Source of the DNA: Prosthecobacter sp. | Lineage (GTDB): Bacteria > Verrucomicrobiota > Verrucomicrobiia > Verrucomicrobiales > Verrucomicrobiaceae | Assembly (NCBI GenBank): GCA_021733925.1 | Contig: JAIPJY010000006.1 | Span: 124,001 to 188,000 of the forward strand | Direction: 5' to 3' | DNA length: 64,000 nt | Shown: positions 1 through 7,783 of the stretch, piece by piece | Layout: the number at the start of each line of letters is the position of its first letter | How positions within the stretch are numbered: the first letter of the stretch is position 1 | The notes under the pieces: model-generated | Told to the model about the DNA's origin: nothing | The model's database searches: none | What the model saw: the letters and a program-made list of their open reading frames with translations, nothing else | Program-made: the position numbers and the translations under genes

Positions 1-91
1 CGATGATGCGCAGCTTGCCGTCGTTTGGATCCTCCGCATGGAGCGTGAAGGTGGCGAGGCAGGCGAAGAGAGTGAGGAGTGAGCGGATCAT
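1..91 (-). CDS. Secreted protein, N-terminal fragment (cut by window edge)
   Basis: Reading leftward from ATG at 91-89, an open frame of 30 codons runs off the window. It begins with a typical Sec signal peptide: MIR, then a hydrophobic core LLTLFACLATFTL, then a likely cleavage after LHA before EDPNDGKLRII. It follows the MFS transporter stop by about 40 bases on the same strand, so the two may be co-transcribed. Nothing can be said about function from 30 residues. The signal peptide and start are seen directly; export to the periplasm is inferred. Confidence 0.6.
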   Translation of the reverse strand, partial: MIRSLLTLFACLATFTLHAEDPNDGKLRII

Positions 92-131
92 GGCGGCAGG
101 AGTACGCCGCCATGACGCAGACTCTCTCGGC

Positions 132-1619
132 TCAAGCTTCTTCAGCCTTCGGTTCTGGCAGGAGGAAGCCGAGTGCGAAGCTGAGCACCACGATGCAGGA
201 GGCGACGATGCCTGCGGCTTTGGCCACGTGAGAGGGAAGCATGGGGCCGGTGCCGGCGAGCATGGGGGCGACGAGATTGGTGGTCACGAAGGCCATGCTG
301 GTGCCGATCATGCGACCGCCGACATTCGTGGCGAAGCTGCCGCCGGTGCCGCGCAGATGCATGGGGAAGACCTTGGGGAGGTATTCACCGAAGTAGCTGA
401 ACTGGGCGACGGTGAGGAGGCCGCAGATGGCATAGGCCCAGAGGAAGGCGCTGCCGCCCTGCTCGAAGTAATAGAAGTAGGTGAGGGGCAGGATGATGAG
501 GGCGGGAATCTGGAAGATCTTCAACAAGGCGACGCGGCTGATGCCGACGATGAGCAGGATGGCGAGGGAGATTCGGCCCACGAGGCCACCCATTTCCTGA
601 CTGAACTGCACGGTGTTGGCCATCTCCTTGACCTTGTCGTTGAGAGGCTTCTGCTGGCCGAAGTTGGCCTTGATCTGAGCGACGAGATCCTTGCGGGCCG
701 GATCTGTGGCTGACAGCGCATTGAGCTGCTTGTTGAGGTCTTCACCGGCTTTGCGGAGCGGGGCCAGGGCCTTGGCCTCTGTGCGGAGTTCTGGCAAGCC
801 GGGCGTCACACGCGCAACGGTGACCTGCAAGGCACCGAAGGCGATGCCGTAGGCGCAGGCGGACAGGGCTGCGGTCACCAGTGTGACGCGGCGCAGCTCG
901 GGTGCAAAGAGAGCGGCAAAGCTGGGGCGCTTGAGCGTGCCTGCGGCTTTCTTGTCCTTCCACACCTTCGATTCCGGCACAAACGGCAGCAGCAGCGCGA
1001 TGGGGATGGCAGGAAGGATGCCCGTCATGAGCAGGTAGCGCCAGGTGGAGGGATCATTTGATCCGAGACCAGCTGGCAGGCCGATGTGCGGCAGATCCAC
1101 GCCATGCTTGGCGATCCAGACACTGACCAGCGTGACGAAAACACCGCCCAGCGAGGCAAAGGCCTGGGTGATGCCCATCCATTTTTCCTTCTGCTTTTTA
1201 TCTGAGAACACTTCCGCCAGCCAGGTGATGGCGGCCACAAACTCGACGCACACGCCGATGAAGGTGGTGCTGCGGAAAAAGACGAACATCTCCAGCGAGG
1301 TCGCGTAAGCCGCGCAGAATGGCGAGAACGAGTAGAGGAAGATGCTCGCGGCCATGATCTTCTTGCGGCCGAATTGATCGACAAGCCAGCCGCCGAGGAG
1401 ACCAAACACGCCGCCGCACAGCGCGGCGATCCAGAGCAGATTGCCCACCCAGGTGGTCACGATGGGGTTGTTCATCGGGAGCTTGAGCAGTTCGGCGATG
1501 GCCGGAGCTGCCACGAGAGGCGTCATCAGGAGCTCATAGGTGTCAAACAAGAAGCCAATGCTGGCGATGATGATGATGAGCCAGTGAGTGGTGGTGATTT
1601 TGGGTGCGGGAGTGGACAT
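132..1619 (-). CDS. MFS transporter (sugar/organic acid type) with a long coiled-coil loop
   Basis: A 495-residue inner-membrane major facilitator. The first helix starts near residue 12 and the loop after TM2 has the MFS signature GGWLVDQFGRKKIM. A second family signature region (FVPESKVWKDKK) precedes the central loop. Most of the protein is hydrophobic helices, as expected for 12 TM segments. The unusual part is about 70 hydrophilic residues (roughly 268-340), rich in Leu, Lys and Asp and likely helical or coiled coil, sitting among the C-terminal helices where a short loop is normal. The substrate cannot be read from sequence. The gene is divergent from the blaI-like repressor, and a short gap separates it from the secreted protein downstream. 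The ATG at 1619 gives a natural MFS N-terminus. Confidence 0.85.
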   Translation of the reverse strand: MSTPAPKITTTHWLIIIIASIGFLFDTYELLMTPLVAAPAIAELLKLPMNNPIVTTWVGNLLWIAALCGGVFGLLGGWLVDQFGRKKIMAASIFLYSFSPFCAAYATSLEMFVFFRSTTFIGVCVEFVAAITWLAEVFSDKKQKEKWMGITQAFASLGGVFVTLVSVWIAKHGVDLPHIGLPAGLGSNDPSTWRYLLMTGILPAIPIALLLPFVPESKVWKDKKAAGTLKRPSFAALFAPELRRVTLVTAALSACAYGIAFGALQVTVARVTPGLPELRTEAKALAPLRKAGEDLNKQLNALSATDPARKDLVAQIKANFGQQKPLNDKVKEMANTVQFSQEMGGLVGRISLAILLIVGISRVALLKIFQIPALIILPLTYFYYFEQGGSAFLWAYAICGLLTVAQFSYFGEYLPKVFPMHLRGTGGSFATNVGGRMIGTSMAFVTTNLVAPMLAGTGPMLPSHVAKAAGIVASCIVVLSFALGFLLPEPKAEEA

Positions 1620-1706
1620 GGCGGGGCGATGCTGTCAGGAGATGGGAGGCAAGTCAACGCACAGGGTGGAAGGAATTCATCATCGGTATTGTGTGTGAGG
1701 TGACAT

Positions 1707-1720
1707 CCTACATGTGTCGG
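1707..1720. promoter_or_regulatory. BlaI-type operator, copy 1
   Basis: The sequence CCTACATGTGTCGG matches the nearby copy at 1739-1752 in 12 of 14 positions and has the same dyad layout (CCnACA / TGTCGG). BlaI/MecI repressors bind such paired dyads built on TACA/TGTA half-sites. It lies about 47 bases upstream of the repressor start, so autoregulation of blaI and the sensor is the natural inference; the divergent MFS gene could share it. Confidence 0.6.
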
Positions 1721-1738
1721 AGTTTAGGCTCGACAAGT

Positions 1739-1752
1739 CCGACATTTGTCGG
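1739..1752. promoter_or_regulatory. BlaI-type operator, copy 2
   Basis: CCGACATTTGTCGG has perfect 6-base arms (CCGACA and TGTCGG) around TT. Its centre is 32 bases, about three helical turns, from the centre of copy 1. It ends 14 bases before the chosen ATG at 1767 and includes the TTG at 1746, which argues that TTG is not the real start. Repression by the adjacent BlaI-like protein is inferred. Confidence 0.65.
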
Positions 1753-1766
1753 CAAACTCGCGAAAT

Positions 1767-2171
1767 ATGGCCAAAAAATCACTCCCGCCGTTGTCTGCCG
1801 CCGAACAGGCGCTGATGGACATTCTTTGGAAAAAGCATCCGAGCAGCGTGTTGGAACTGCTGGAGGCTGTAAATCAGGGACGCAGTGAACCTGTCACGCG
1901 CAACACGCTGCAAACGCAGCTGACGCGGCTGGAGGCGAAAGGGTGGATCAGCCGGGATGATTCCAGCCGGAGCCATGCCTATGAGCCTGCGGTGCCGGAG
2001 CAGCGTGGGCGGACGAGTGTGCTGGCGGATTTAAAGCAGCGGTTTTTTGGCGGGAGCAATCTGGCGCTGGTGCGCTGTTTGGTGGAAAGCGGTGATATCA
2101 GCGAGGAGGAGCTGGCGGAACTGCGCAGGTATGTCCGCAACAGCACGGGGAAGAAGGGGGAGGAGTCATGA
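1767..2171 (+). CDS. BlaI/MecI/CopY-family transcriptional repressor
   Basis: A protein of about 134 residues with the Penicillinase_R winged helix: LSAAEQALMDILWKK, then VTRNTLQTQLTRLEAKGWISR as the recognition and wing region, and a short C-terminal dimerisation part. In characterised systems the repressor is cleaved or released when the partner M56 membrane protease senses a ligand. The start is placed at ATG 1767 because the upstream TTG (1746) lies inside a palindromic operator. Its TGA overlaps the ATG of the sensor gene (ATGA at 2168-2171), the standard blaI-blaR arrangement. Regulation is probably autogenous through the two dyads upstream. The signal is unknown; no beta-lactamase lies nearby. 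Confidence 0.88.
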   Translation: MAKKSLPPLSAAEQALMDILWKKHPSSVLELLEAVNQGRSEPVTRNTLQTQLTRLEAKGWISRDDSSRSHAYEPAVPEQRGRTSVLADLKQRFFGGSNLALVRCLVESGDISEEELAELRRYVRNSTGKKGEES

Positions 2172-4894
2172 GTGCTGACACTATAGGCGTGCTGAATTTC
2201 GTGGTGCACAGTCTTGCGATTGGCGCGGCGGCATGGCTGCTGGTGCGCTTTGTTATTCGTGATGCGCTGCGGCGCTGCATTCTGGCGAATCTGGCGGTGC
2301 TGATGTGTCTGTACAGTCCGTTTCATATTTCGATGGAGGATTTGTTTCCGCCGAAGGAGGAGGTGCCGGTGTGGACGCCGATGCGGGAGACGTTCAAGGC
2401 GGACTGGCGCGTGAGTGTGGCACCAGCGAGCATGTCTATGAAGAATGTCGCGGCTCAGAAGCGAAGCTGGGATATGGATGAGACGGTGAGGTTGGGGCGC
2501 TGGTTGTTCTGGCTGGTGACTGCGGTTTTATGGCTGCGATTGTTGTACCAAAGTGTTCGCGTGCAGCGCTGGGCGTGGGGGCTTAGACGGCTCACGTGCG
2601 ACGAGATGAAATTTCTTCATGGCAGGGTTTTGGAGTGGAGCGGTACGGTGAAGTTTTGCGGAGAATCAGGGGCGCTCGAAAGCGCCGGAGGACCGGCGCA
2701 CTGCTTCGCTTCGCTCACCCTTCGGGCAACCTTCGGTTGGCTATCTCCGCTGCGCTACGGTTCCAGGACGCTGGCGTGCGTGAGGGTGTTTGACGGCGCA
2801 AGCACGCCTTGTGTGGCGGGCTGGTTTTTTCCGGTGATCGCTGTCCCTGCGTCCGCGTTTGAAAAACTTTCAGCCCGGCAGTGGCGCTGGCTTTTGCGGC
2901 ATGAGGCGGAGCATCTGCGCTGTCATGACACCTTGGTCGTGCTGCTGCAAAACATGGTCCGCGCGTTTCTGTGGTGGAACCCGTTTGTGCATGCGCTGGT
3001 GGAGGAATATGCGCGGGCGCGTGAGGAGGCGTGTGATGCTGCGGCTGTTGGGGCGGAGCGTGAGCATACAGCCTATGCGGACTTTCTGCTGGAGTGGGCT
3101 GACCGATCAATGCCGCAGCATGAGTGTGTGATGGCGATTGCTTATTCACGGCCTGCGAAGAGGCTTAAAGTGCGGCTGGTGGCGCTGATGGAGGCGCGGG
3201 GTGTGAGGAAGAAGCTTGGGGCGCTGTTTGTACTGGGGTGCCTTGTGTTTGCGGTCGTTGCACCGTTAATTGCCGCGTCGTTTGGAGTGGCTACTGCGGC
3301 GGCAAAGGAGCCGGTAAAGACCAAGGCGGATGATGGTCGAATGTACACACGGGCGTACAAGGTGGCACCGGACTTTTTGAGCATGGGGGCGACGTCGTCA
3401 GATCCCTTTGCGGCAGGGAAGGCGGCAACAACTGCAGTCATCGGAAAAACCGCACGTGAACTGCTGGAGGATCGGGGCATTCCTTTTCCGGAAGGGGCCA
3501 GTGCTCTATACAATCCAACGGCCTCACAACTGATCGTGCGGCATCACAGGGGTGCGCTTGATCAGATCGAAGCCATCGTAGATCGGCTGAACAAGCGGAC
3601 ACCCCTGGTGCACTTTCAATGCAAACTTATTCAGGCAGACAATTATTTTGAGACGCACGGAGACATTTTAAAACCTGATGAAGCCAAGGAACTATGGCGG
3701 CAGGTGTCGCAGAAGAAGGGCATCGACCTGGCAACACTGCCAAGCACCACCGGAAAACTAGGGCAGGAGGCCATCGCTGAAGTTACGCAGGAGTTGTTTC
3801 CGGAGAAGCTAACAGAAGCGAATAGCAAGAATGCTCTCAAACTCATCGGGCCGAGCATCAAGCTGGCCGCCAATTTGGTGGGGGATGGCAAAGCGCTGGT
3901 CGCGGCAAAAGTGGATCTGGGTGTTGATCCAGATGGAGCCCATCCGTGGCTGCCGCAAAAGGGCGACAAGCCGGATTGGAACCGCGTGGAATTCTACACA
4001 GCGTCCGCACAGGCGGAACTGGCGAGCGGGGAGACTCTCGTGGTACATCTTCGAACTTCGAAAAAATATATCACTGTACTCATTATGGCCGAAGCGCTGA
4101 ATCCGACCGGACAGAAGGCGATCAGTTTTGAGTCGACCGCGACGATGCTGCCGTCAGGTGCCGGAATCGACCTGCCCGACAAAGCCGCGAACGAATGGAG
4201 CCAGCGCGTTTACCGTGTTCCTCACGGCTTTCCAAATGACAAGCCGCCGATGGAGGTGCTCAAAGCCGCAGGCATTTCATTCGAAAAAAACGCCTCAGCA
4301 GTGCTCAGAGATGGAAAAATTACCGTGCGCAATACCAAGCCAAATCTTGAGCTTATCGAAATGTGGCTTGGTGCGGTGAAGAAGCGTGTGGTCGTCAATG
4401 TGAAGGTGGTCGAGATGAAGGGGGATTTTTTGGAGCTGATGAAAGAGTGGGTGCCGCCCCTGCCCGATGCTCCAAAGCCAGCCGTGGTCACGGACCCGAC
4501 GCTATTGCTCCGTGCAGCGTCGCCACCAGAGGGAGAGATTTTGCGACAGTTCACTATGGCGGCTATCTTTTCAGGGGATCAGTTTCAGACTGTGATGAAG
4601 AAGATCGCCCGTTCCCCTGTGAAGCTCGAAATTTTGAGGCTGGATGGCAAATCGAAGAAGTACAAGCTGCCGGACACGACGGGTGGTCTTGAAGTGACGG
4701 TGGAATCAACGATTGGTGCAGATGGGAACACGATTGAACTCATCATCACGGTTGATGAGGAGAACAGACGCATCTCCACCGGGGTGAGCATATGGGACGG
4801 GCAGACTGTCGTCTTGGGCGCGCAGCCCTCAGATCATTTGACAAGGTTTCTATTCATTACCGCGAACATGGTGGAAGAAGAGAAGAAAAAGTGA
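2168..4894 (+). CDS. BlaR1/MecR1-like M56 membrane metalloprotease fused to secretin-like periplasmic modules
   Basis: A 908-residue partner of the upstream repressor. N-terminal TM helices (about residues 10-30, 40-55 and 108-128) frame a cytoplasmic zinc protease domain with HEAEH at 245-249 (RHEAEHLRCHD) and a downstream EEACDAAAV helix supplying the third ligand. A last TM segment (about 350-372) leads to roughly 530 periplasmic residues. In BlaR1 this part is a penicillin-binding domain; here I see no SxxK/SxN/KTG set. Instead there are two copies of a module (near 420-465 and 692-737) with the pattern GIxFxxxASAxxxxxxxxIVRxxxxxLxxIExxv, as in secretin or pilus-assembly N domains common in Verrucomicrobia. 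Residues about 167-204 look like an in-frame insertion. The protease role is family knowledge; the sensed signal is unknown. Confidence 0.8.
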   Translation: MSADTIGVLNFVVHSLAIGAAAWLLVRFVIRDALRRCILANLAVLMCLYSPFHISMEDLFPPKEEVPVWTPMRETFKADWRVSVAPASMSMKNVAAQKRSWDMDETVRLGRWLFWLVTAVLWLRLLYQSVRVQRWAWGLRRLTCDEMKFLHGRVLEWSGTVKFCGESGALESAGGPAHCFASLTLRATFGWLSPLRYGSRTLACVRVFDGASTPCVAGWFFPVIAVPASAFEKLSARQWRWLLRHEAEHLRCHDTLVVLLQNMVRAFLWWNPFVHALVEEYARAREEACDAAAVGAEREHTAYADFLLEWADRSMPQHECVMAIAYSRPAKRLKVRLVALMEARGVRKKLGALFVLGCLVFAVVAPLIAASFGVATAAAKEPVKTKADDGRMYTRAYKVAPDFLSMGATSSDPFAAGKAATTAVIGKTARELLEDRGIPFPEGASALYNPTASQLIVRHHRGALDQIEAIVDRLNKRTPLVHFQCKLIQADNYFETHGDILKPDEAKELWRQVSQKKGIDLATLPSTTGKLGQEAIAEVTQELFPEKLTEANSKNALKLIGPSIKLAANLVGDGKALVAAKVDLGVDPDGAHPWLPQKGDKPDWNRVEFYTASAQAELASGETLVVHLRTSKKYITVLIMAEALNPTGQKAISFESTATMLPSGAGIDLPDKAANEWSQRVYRVPHGFPNDKPPMEVLKAAGISFEKNASAVLRDGKITVRNTKPNLELIEMWLGAVKKRVVVNVKVVEMKGDFLELMKEWVPPLPDAPKPAVVTDPTLLLRAASPPEGEILRQFTMAAIFSGDQFQTVMKKIARSPVKLEILRLDGKSKKYKLPDTTGGLEVTVESTIGADGNTIELIITVDEENRRISTGVSIWDGQTVVLGAQPSDHLTRFLFITANMVEEEKKK
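2671..2770. repeat. Palindrome-rich segment inside the M56 gene, possible in-frame repeat insertion
   Basis: This part of the coding region starts with a perfect hairpin (GGCGCT, loop CGAA, AGCGCC at 2671-2686). It continues with short inverted motifs (CTTCGCTTCGC, CCCTTCGGG, AACCTTCGGTT) and ends near CTGCGCTACGG. It reads through without a stop but encodes residues that interrupt the expected M56 fold just before VRVFDGASTPCVAGWF. Such sequence is typical of intergenic palindromic repeats, so an insertion kept in frame is inferred. No second copy was found in this window. Confidence 0.4.
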
Positions 4895-4940
4895 AATCAG
4901 GTTTTGCCGCCGATGTGCGCCGCCTTCATCATGCGGCACC

Positions 4941-5966
4941 ATGATGCATGACCTCACCTCCGCGCCTGCCACTGATCCGCTGAACATCTACCGCTATCGT
5001 GACTGTCTCTATGGGGCGGACATGGTGACGGCGGCGTTGAGTGTGGATTTTTTTACGTGGCTGTCGGTGAATCCGTCATCGCTGGCGGGTATCTGTGAGC
5101 ACTTTGGTTTCACGGAGCGGCCGGCGGATACGATGATGACACTGTTCGCGGCGAATGGCTGGGTGAGAAATGTGGGCGGTGTGTTTCAGGCGACGGAGGT
5201 GACGCGTGAGTTTTTGTGCGCGGGGCCGGTGTGGGATGTGCGGCCGTATTATGCGTCGCTGCATGACCGGCCCATTGCGCGCGATTTTTTGGAAGTGCTG
5301 AGGACGGACAAGCCGGCGGGGTGGAGTGGTGACAAGGCGGCGTTTGACTGGCACAAGGCGATGGAGCAGGAGGACTTTGCGAGGAAGTTCACGGCGGCGA
5401 TGGACTGTCGCGGGGTGCTGCTTTCGCAGGCGCTGGCGAAGAAGCTGGACCTCGCCGGGCGTGCCTGTTTGCTCGACATTGGTGCGGGGTCGGGAATTTA
5501 TGCGTGTGGGATCACCGCGCAGCATACGCACATGAAGGCCATCGCATTTGATCAGGCGCCGGTGGACCGCATCGCGGGCAAATTGATTGAAGAGCGTGGG
5601 TGTGCGGAGCGCGTGAGCGTGGCGACGGGCAACATGTTTGATGGCATGCCTGCGGGCTGCGATGTGCATCTGTTTTCCAATGTGCTGCATGACTGGGGTG
5701 TGCCGGAAGTGAAGAAGCTGCTGGCTGTTTCACATGCGGCGCTGCCTGCGGACGGACTGCTGATCATTCATGATGCGTTCATCAATGCGGACAAAACGGG
5801 GCCGCTGCATGTGGCGGAGTATTCGTGCCTGCTGATGCATTCCACGCAGGGGAAATGCTACAGCACGAGTGAGTACGCGGAGATGCTCGAAGAGGCGGGA
5901 TTCACGCCGGGTGGGTATCATGACACCATCATTGCGCGCGGATTCATGACAGCGATTCGACGTTAA
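4941..5966 (+). CDS. SAM-dependent O-methyltransferase (hydroxyindole/caffeate O-MT type)
   Basis: A 341-residue cytosolic protein. The N-terminal half (about 15-110) resembles the winged-helix dimerisation domain of small-molecule O-methyltransferases (AALSVDFFTWL, then a short helix-turn-helix ending AANGWV). The C-terminal Rossmann domain has the SAM motif LLDIGAGSGIYA near 177, an acidic motif (AIAFDQ) after the second strand, and NVLHDWGVPEVKKLL, where the HDW of this family includes the catalytic His. The substrate is unknown. It stands alone, with a short gap before the metal-binding protein gene. Two adjacent ATGs (4941, 4944) make the start uncertain by one codon. Confidence 0.85.
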   Translation: MMHDLTSAPATDPLNIYRYRDCLYGADMVTAALSVDFFTWLSVNPSSLAGICEHFGFTERPADTMMTLFAANGWVRNVGGVFQATEVTREFLCAGPVWDVRPYYASLHDRPIARDFLEVLRTDKPAGWSGDKAAFDWHKAMEQEDFARKFTAAMDCRGVLLSQALAKKLDLAGRACLLDIGAGSGIYACGITAQHTHMKAIAFDQAPVDRIAGKLIEERGCAERVSVATGNMFDGMPAGCDVHLFSNVLHDWGVPEVKKLLAVSHAALPADGLLIIHDAFINADKTGPLHVAEYSCLLMHSTQGKCYSTSEYAEMLEEAGFTPGGYHDTIIARGFMTAIRR

Positions 5967-6018
5967 AAATTAAATTGTGCAAAGAAACCGACTTGTCGTA
6001 TCGTCTCAGTGTTCGCTT

Positions 6019-6540
6019 ATGAAATTAATCACTCTGCTTTCTGTTCTTGCTCTCACCGCCTCCGTGCATGCTGAGACCACCATCACCATGACCGGCGTGC
6101 ACAACTGCTGCGGCAGCTGCGCGAAGGGAATCACCAAAGCCGGATCGATCGGCGAAGGTGTCACCATCGACGTGCCTGAAAAAAGCACGACGGTGACCAT
6201 CACCTCGAAGAAGAAGGGTGATGCGATGAAAGCTGCGGAGGCGATCATTGCTGCAGGATACTTCGGCAAGATCGAAGGTGGTGAACCTTCCAAGTCCGCC
6301 AGCAAGTCAACGGCGAGCACGAAACCAGAAGCCAAAATGACCAAGGCCACCGTTTCCGGTGTGCATCTCTGCTGCAAGAAGTGCGAGACCGCCGTGGCTA
6401 ATGCGGTGAAGACCATTCCTGGCATCACGAAGAGCGACATCGTCGCCAAGTCCACCTCATTCACTGTCGAGGGCGAGTTCACCAAAGCGGAACTGACCGC
6501 CGCCCTCAATGACGCTGGCTTCGCCGGCGACATCAAATAA
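6019..6540 (+). CDS. Periplasmic protein with two heavy-metal-associated-like domains
   Basis: A 173-residue protein with a signal peptide (MKLITLLSVLALTASVHA, cleavage before ETT). Two ferredoxin-like HMA repeats follow, each opening with GVH-x-CC-x2-C: GVHNCCGSC near residue 28 and GVHLCCKKC near 118. A Ser/Lys/Thr/Pro-rich linker joins them. Classical HMA domains bind Cu or Zn through CxxC; here the motif is CCxxC, so metal binding is plausible but untested. The start at 6019 is chosen because the signal peptide begins there; an upstream in-frame start would add a polar stretch. A strong hairpin follows the stop, so this is probably a single-gene transcript. Confidence 0.75.
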   Translation: MKLITLLSVLALTASVHAETTITMTGVHNCCGSCAKGITKAGSIGEGVTIDVPEKSTTVTITSKKKGDAMKAAEAIIAAGYFGKIEGGEPSKSASKSTASTKPEAKMTKATVSGVHLCCKKCETAVANAVKTIPGITKSDIVAKSTSFTVEGEFTKAELTAALNDAGFAGDIK

Positions 6541-6560
6541 CTACCGCAACCAACAACGAG

Positions 6561-6600
6561 CGGGGCCGGGGTTTGCGAAAGCGGCCCCGGCTTTCTTTTT
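6561..6600 (+). terminator. Rho-independent terminator after the HMA-like gene
   Basis: A GC-rich inverted repeat (GCCGGGG at 6565-6571 with CCCCGGC at 6585-6591; an alternative pairing is GGGGCCG with CGGCCCC) is followed directly by TTTCTTTTT. It lies about 20 bases after the stop at 6540. Confidence 0.8.
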
Positions 6601-6629
6601 GGTGGTGCAGTGCAAGCGGGCGGTGACGG

Positions 6630-6793
6630 GCAACCGGGATGGTTGTGCTAAGGCGGAGAACAGAGCAACCGGGACGGTTGCGCTACAGCCGGAGAACAGA
6701 GCAACCGGGACGGTTGCGCTACGCCGGAGGTCAGAGCAACCGGGATGGTTGTGCTAAGGCGGAGAACAGAGCAACCGGGACGGTTGTGCTACA
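6630..6793. repeat. Five-unit tandem array of 35-36 bp hairpin repeats
   Basis: Units begin at 6630, 6665, 6701, 6736 and 6771, so the period is 35 or 36 bases. Each has the core GCAACCGGGAYGGTTGYGCTA, in which CAACC and GGTTG form a hairpin, followed by a purine-rich spacer ending GGAGAACAGA. The last unit runs into the 3' end of the minus-strand aldolase gene: its GCTAC supplies the gene's TAG stop (complement of 6789-6791). The spacing and internal hairpin are unlike CRISPR, since the spacers are repetitive too. Confidence 0.85.
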
Positions 6794-7619
6794 CCATGGC
6801 CAGGGCGTCTTCGACGCTGGCGCCGTCGTGGACCATGGACATCAAGGCGCGGGTGATGCCTTTGGGATTGGGATGCTGGATGACGTTGCGGCCATAGACG
6901 ATGCCTGAGGCACCCTGCTGGAGGAGGCCCTGGGTGCGTTCGAGGATTTCACGGTCGCTGACACGGCCGCCGCCGCGCACGAGGACGGGAATGCCGGAGG
7001 CGGCTTCGATGACTTTGTGGTAGCGGCTGACGTCGTCCGTCGGATCGGCCTTGATGATGTCCGCGCCGAGTTCGACGGCCTGACGTACGAGATTGGTGAT
7101 GGTGGGTTCATCGCCGTTGACCATGTAACCGCCGGCGATTTCGTTTGGCTGAAACACCAGCGGCTCGACCATCATGGGCATGCCGTAGTAGTCGGCCTGG
7201 GGCTTGAGTTTGAGAATGTTGGCGACGCACTCGGCGTGCACTTCGGGGGCACCGGGGATCTGGAAGAGGTTCACGCAGACGCAGGCGGCGTCGTAGCGCA
7301 CGGCCTGAAGCATGCAGTCCTCGATCACGAGGCTGAAGCGGCGGTTTTCCGGGAGGGTCTTGCCGTAGATGTTTGCCACATCGGTGCGAAGCACGAGGCT
7401 GGGCTTTTCGCGGCCGGGGATCTCCTGCAGATGCCGCGCCATGCCGAGCGTGAGCTGAATGGCGTCCGGCGCGGCTTCGACGAGGGTCTTCACGACTTTG
7501 CGCATGTCTTCGATGCCGTTGATGAAGCCCGCTTGATTGAAGAAGCCGTGATCGATGGCGACATCGAAGCAGCGGTTGGACCTGGCGTTGAAGAGGCGTT
7601 TGAGGCGGAAGGATTTCAT
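6789..7619 (-). CDS. Class I aldolase of the DhnA/FbaB/LacD family
   Basis: A 276-residue TIM-barrel aldolase. Family landmarks are FDVAIDHGFF near the N-terminus, ADIIKADPTDD around residue 190, where the Lys should form the Schiff base, and the phosphate-binding VLVRGGGRVSD plus GASGIVYGRNVIQHPNP near the C-terminus. Family members act as fructose-bisphosphate aldolase or on related sugar and deoxy-keto substrates (LsrF, AroA'-type), so the exact substrate is open. It is transcribed alone toward the repeat array, which provides its stop codon. The start ATG at 7619 precedes a natural N-terminus (MKSFRLKRLF). Confidence 0.82.
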   Translation of the reverse strand: MKSFRLKRLFNARSNRCFDVAIDHGFFNQAGFINGIEDMRKVVKTLVEAAPDAIQLTLGMARHLQEIPGREKPSLVLRTDVANIYGKTLPENRRFSLVIEDCMLQAVRYDAACVCVNLFQIPGAPEVHAECVANILKLKPQADYYGMPMMVEPLVFQPNEIAGGYMVNGDEPTITNLVRQAVELGADIIKADPTDDVSRYHKVIEAASGIPVLVRGGGRVSDREILERTQGLLQQGASGIVYGRNVIQHPNPKGITRALMSMVHDGASVEDALAMV

Positions 7620-7685
7620 GGTGGGGCTATAGTGACTCGTGATGAAGCGTGGTCAACTCCACGCGATGGTGCCCGATATTCGCGA

Positions 7686-7722
7686 AGCGTCCGCGGAGTG
7701 CGGAGCTTTAGCGCCGCTTGCG
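7686..7722 (+). repeat. Left inverted copy flanking the RAYT gene
   Basis: Begins AGCGTCCGCGGAGTGCG and ends CCGCTTGCG. It contains the short hairpin-like AGC/GCT and GGCG/CGCC elements typical of REP sequences. It lies between the aldolase start (7619) and the transposase start (7784). Confidence 0.65.
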
Positions 7723-7783
7723 CCGCACCCACAGCTGACAAATCATTCTTGTCTCGCATACTCCTCAAGCACATCATCCGCGC

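Noticed and set aside
1746-1766. TTG start for the BlaI-like repressor
   Set aside because: The codon lies inside the second operator palindrome, and the family N-terminus fits the ATG at 1767.
6630-6793. CRISPR-like array
   Set aside because: The spacers between the repeated cores are themselves repeated, the period is only 35-36 bp with an internal hairpin, and no cas gene is present.
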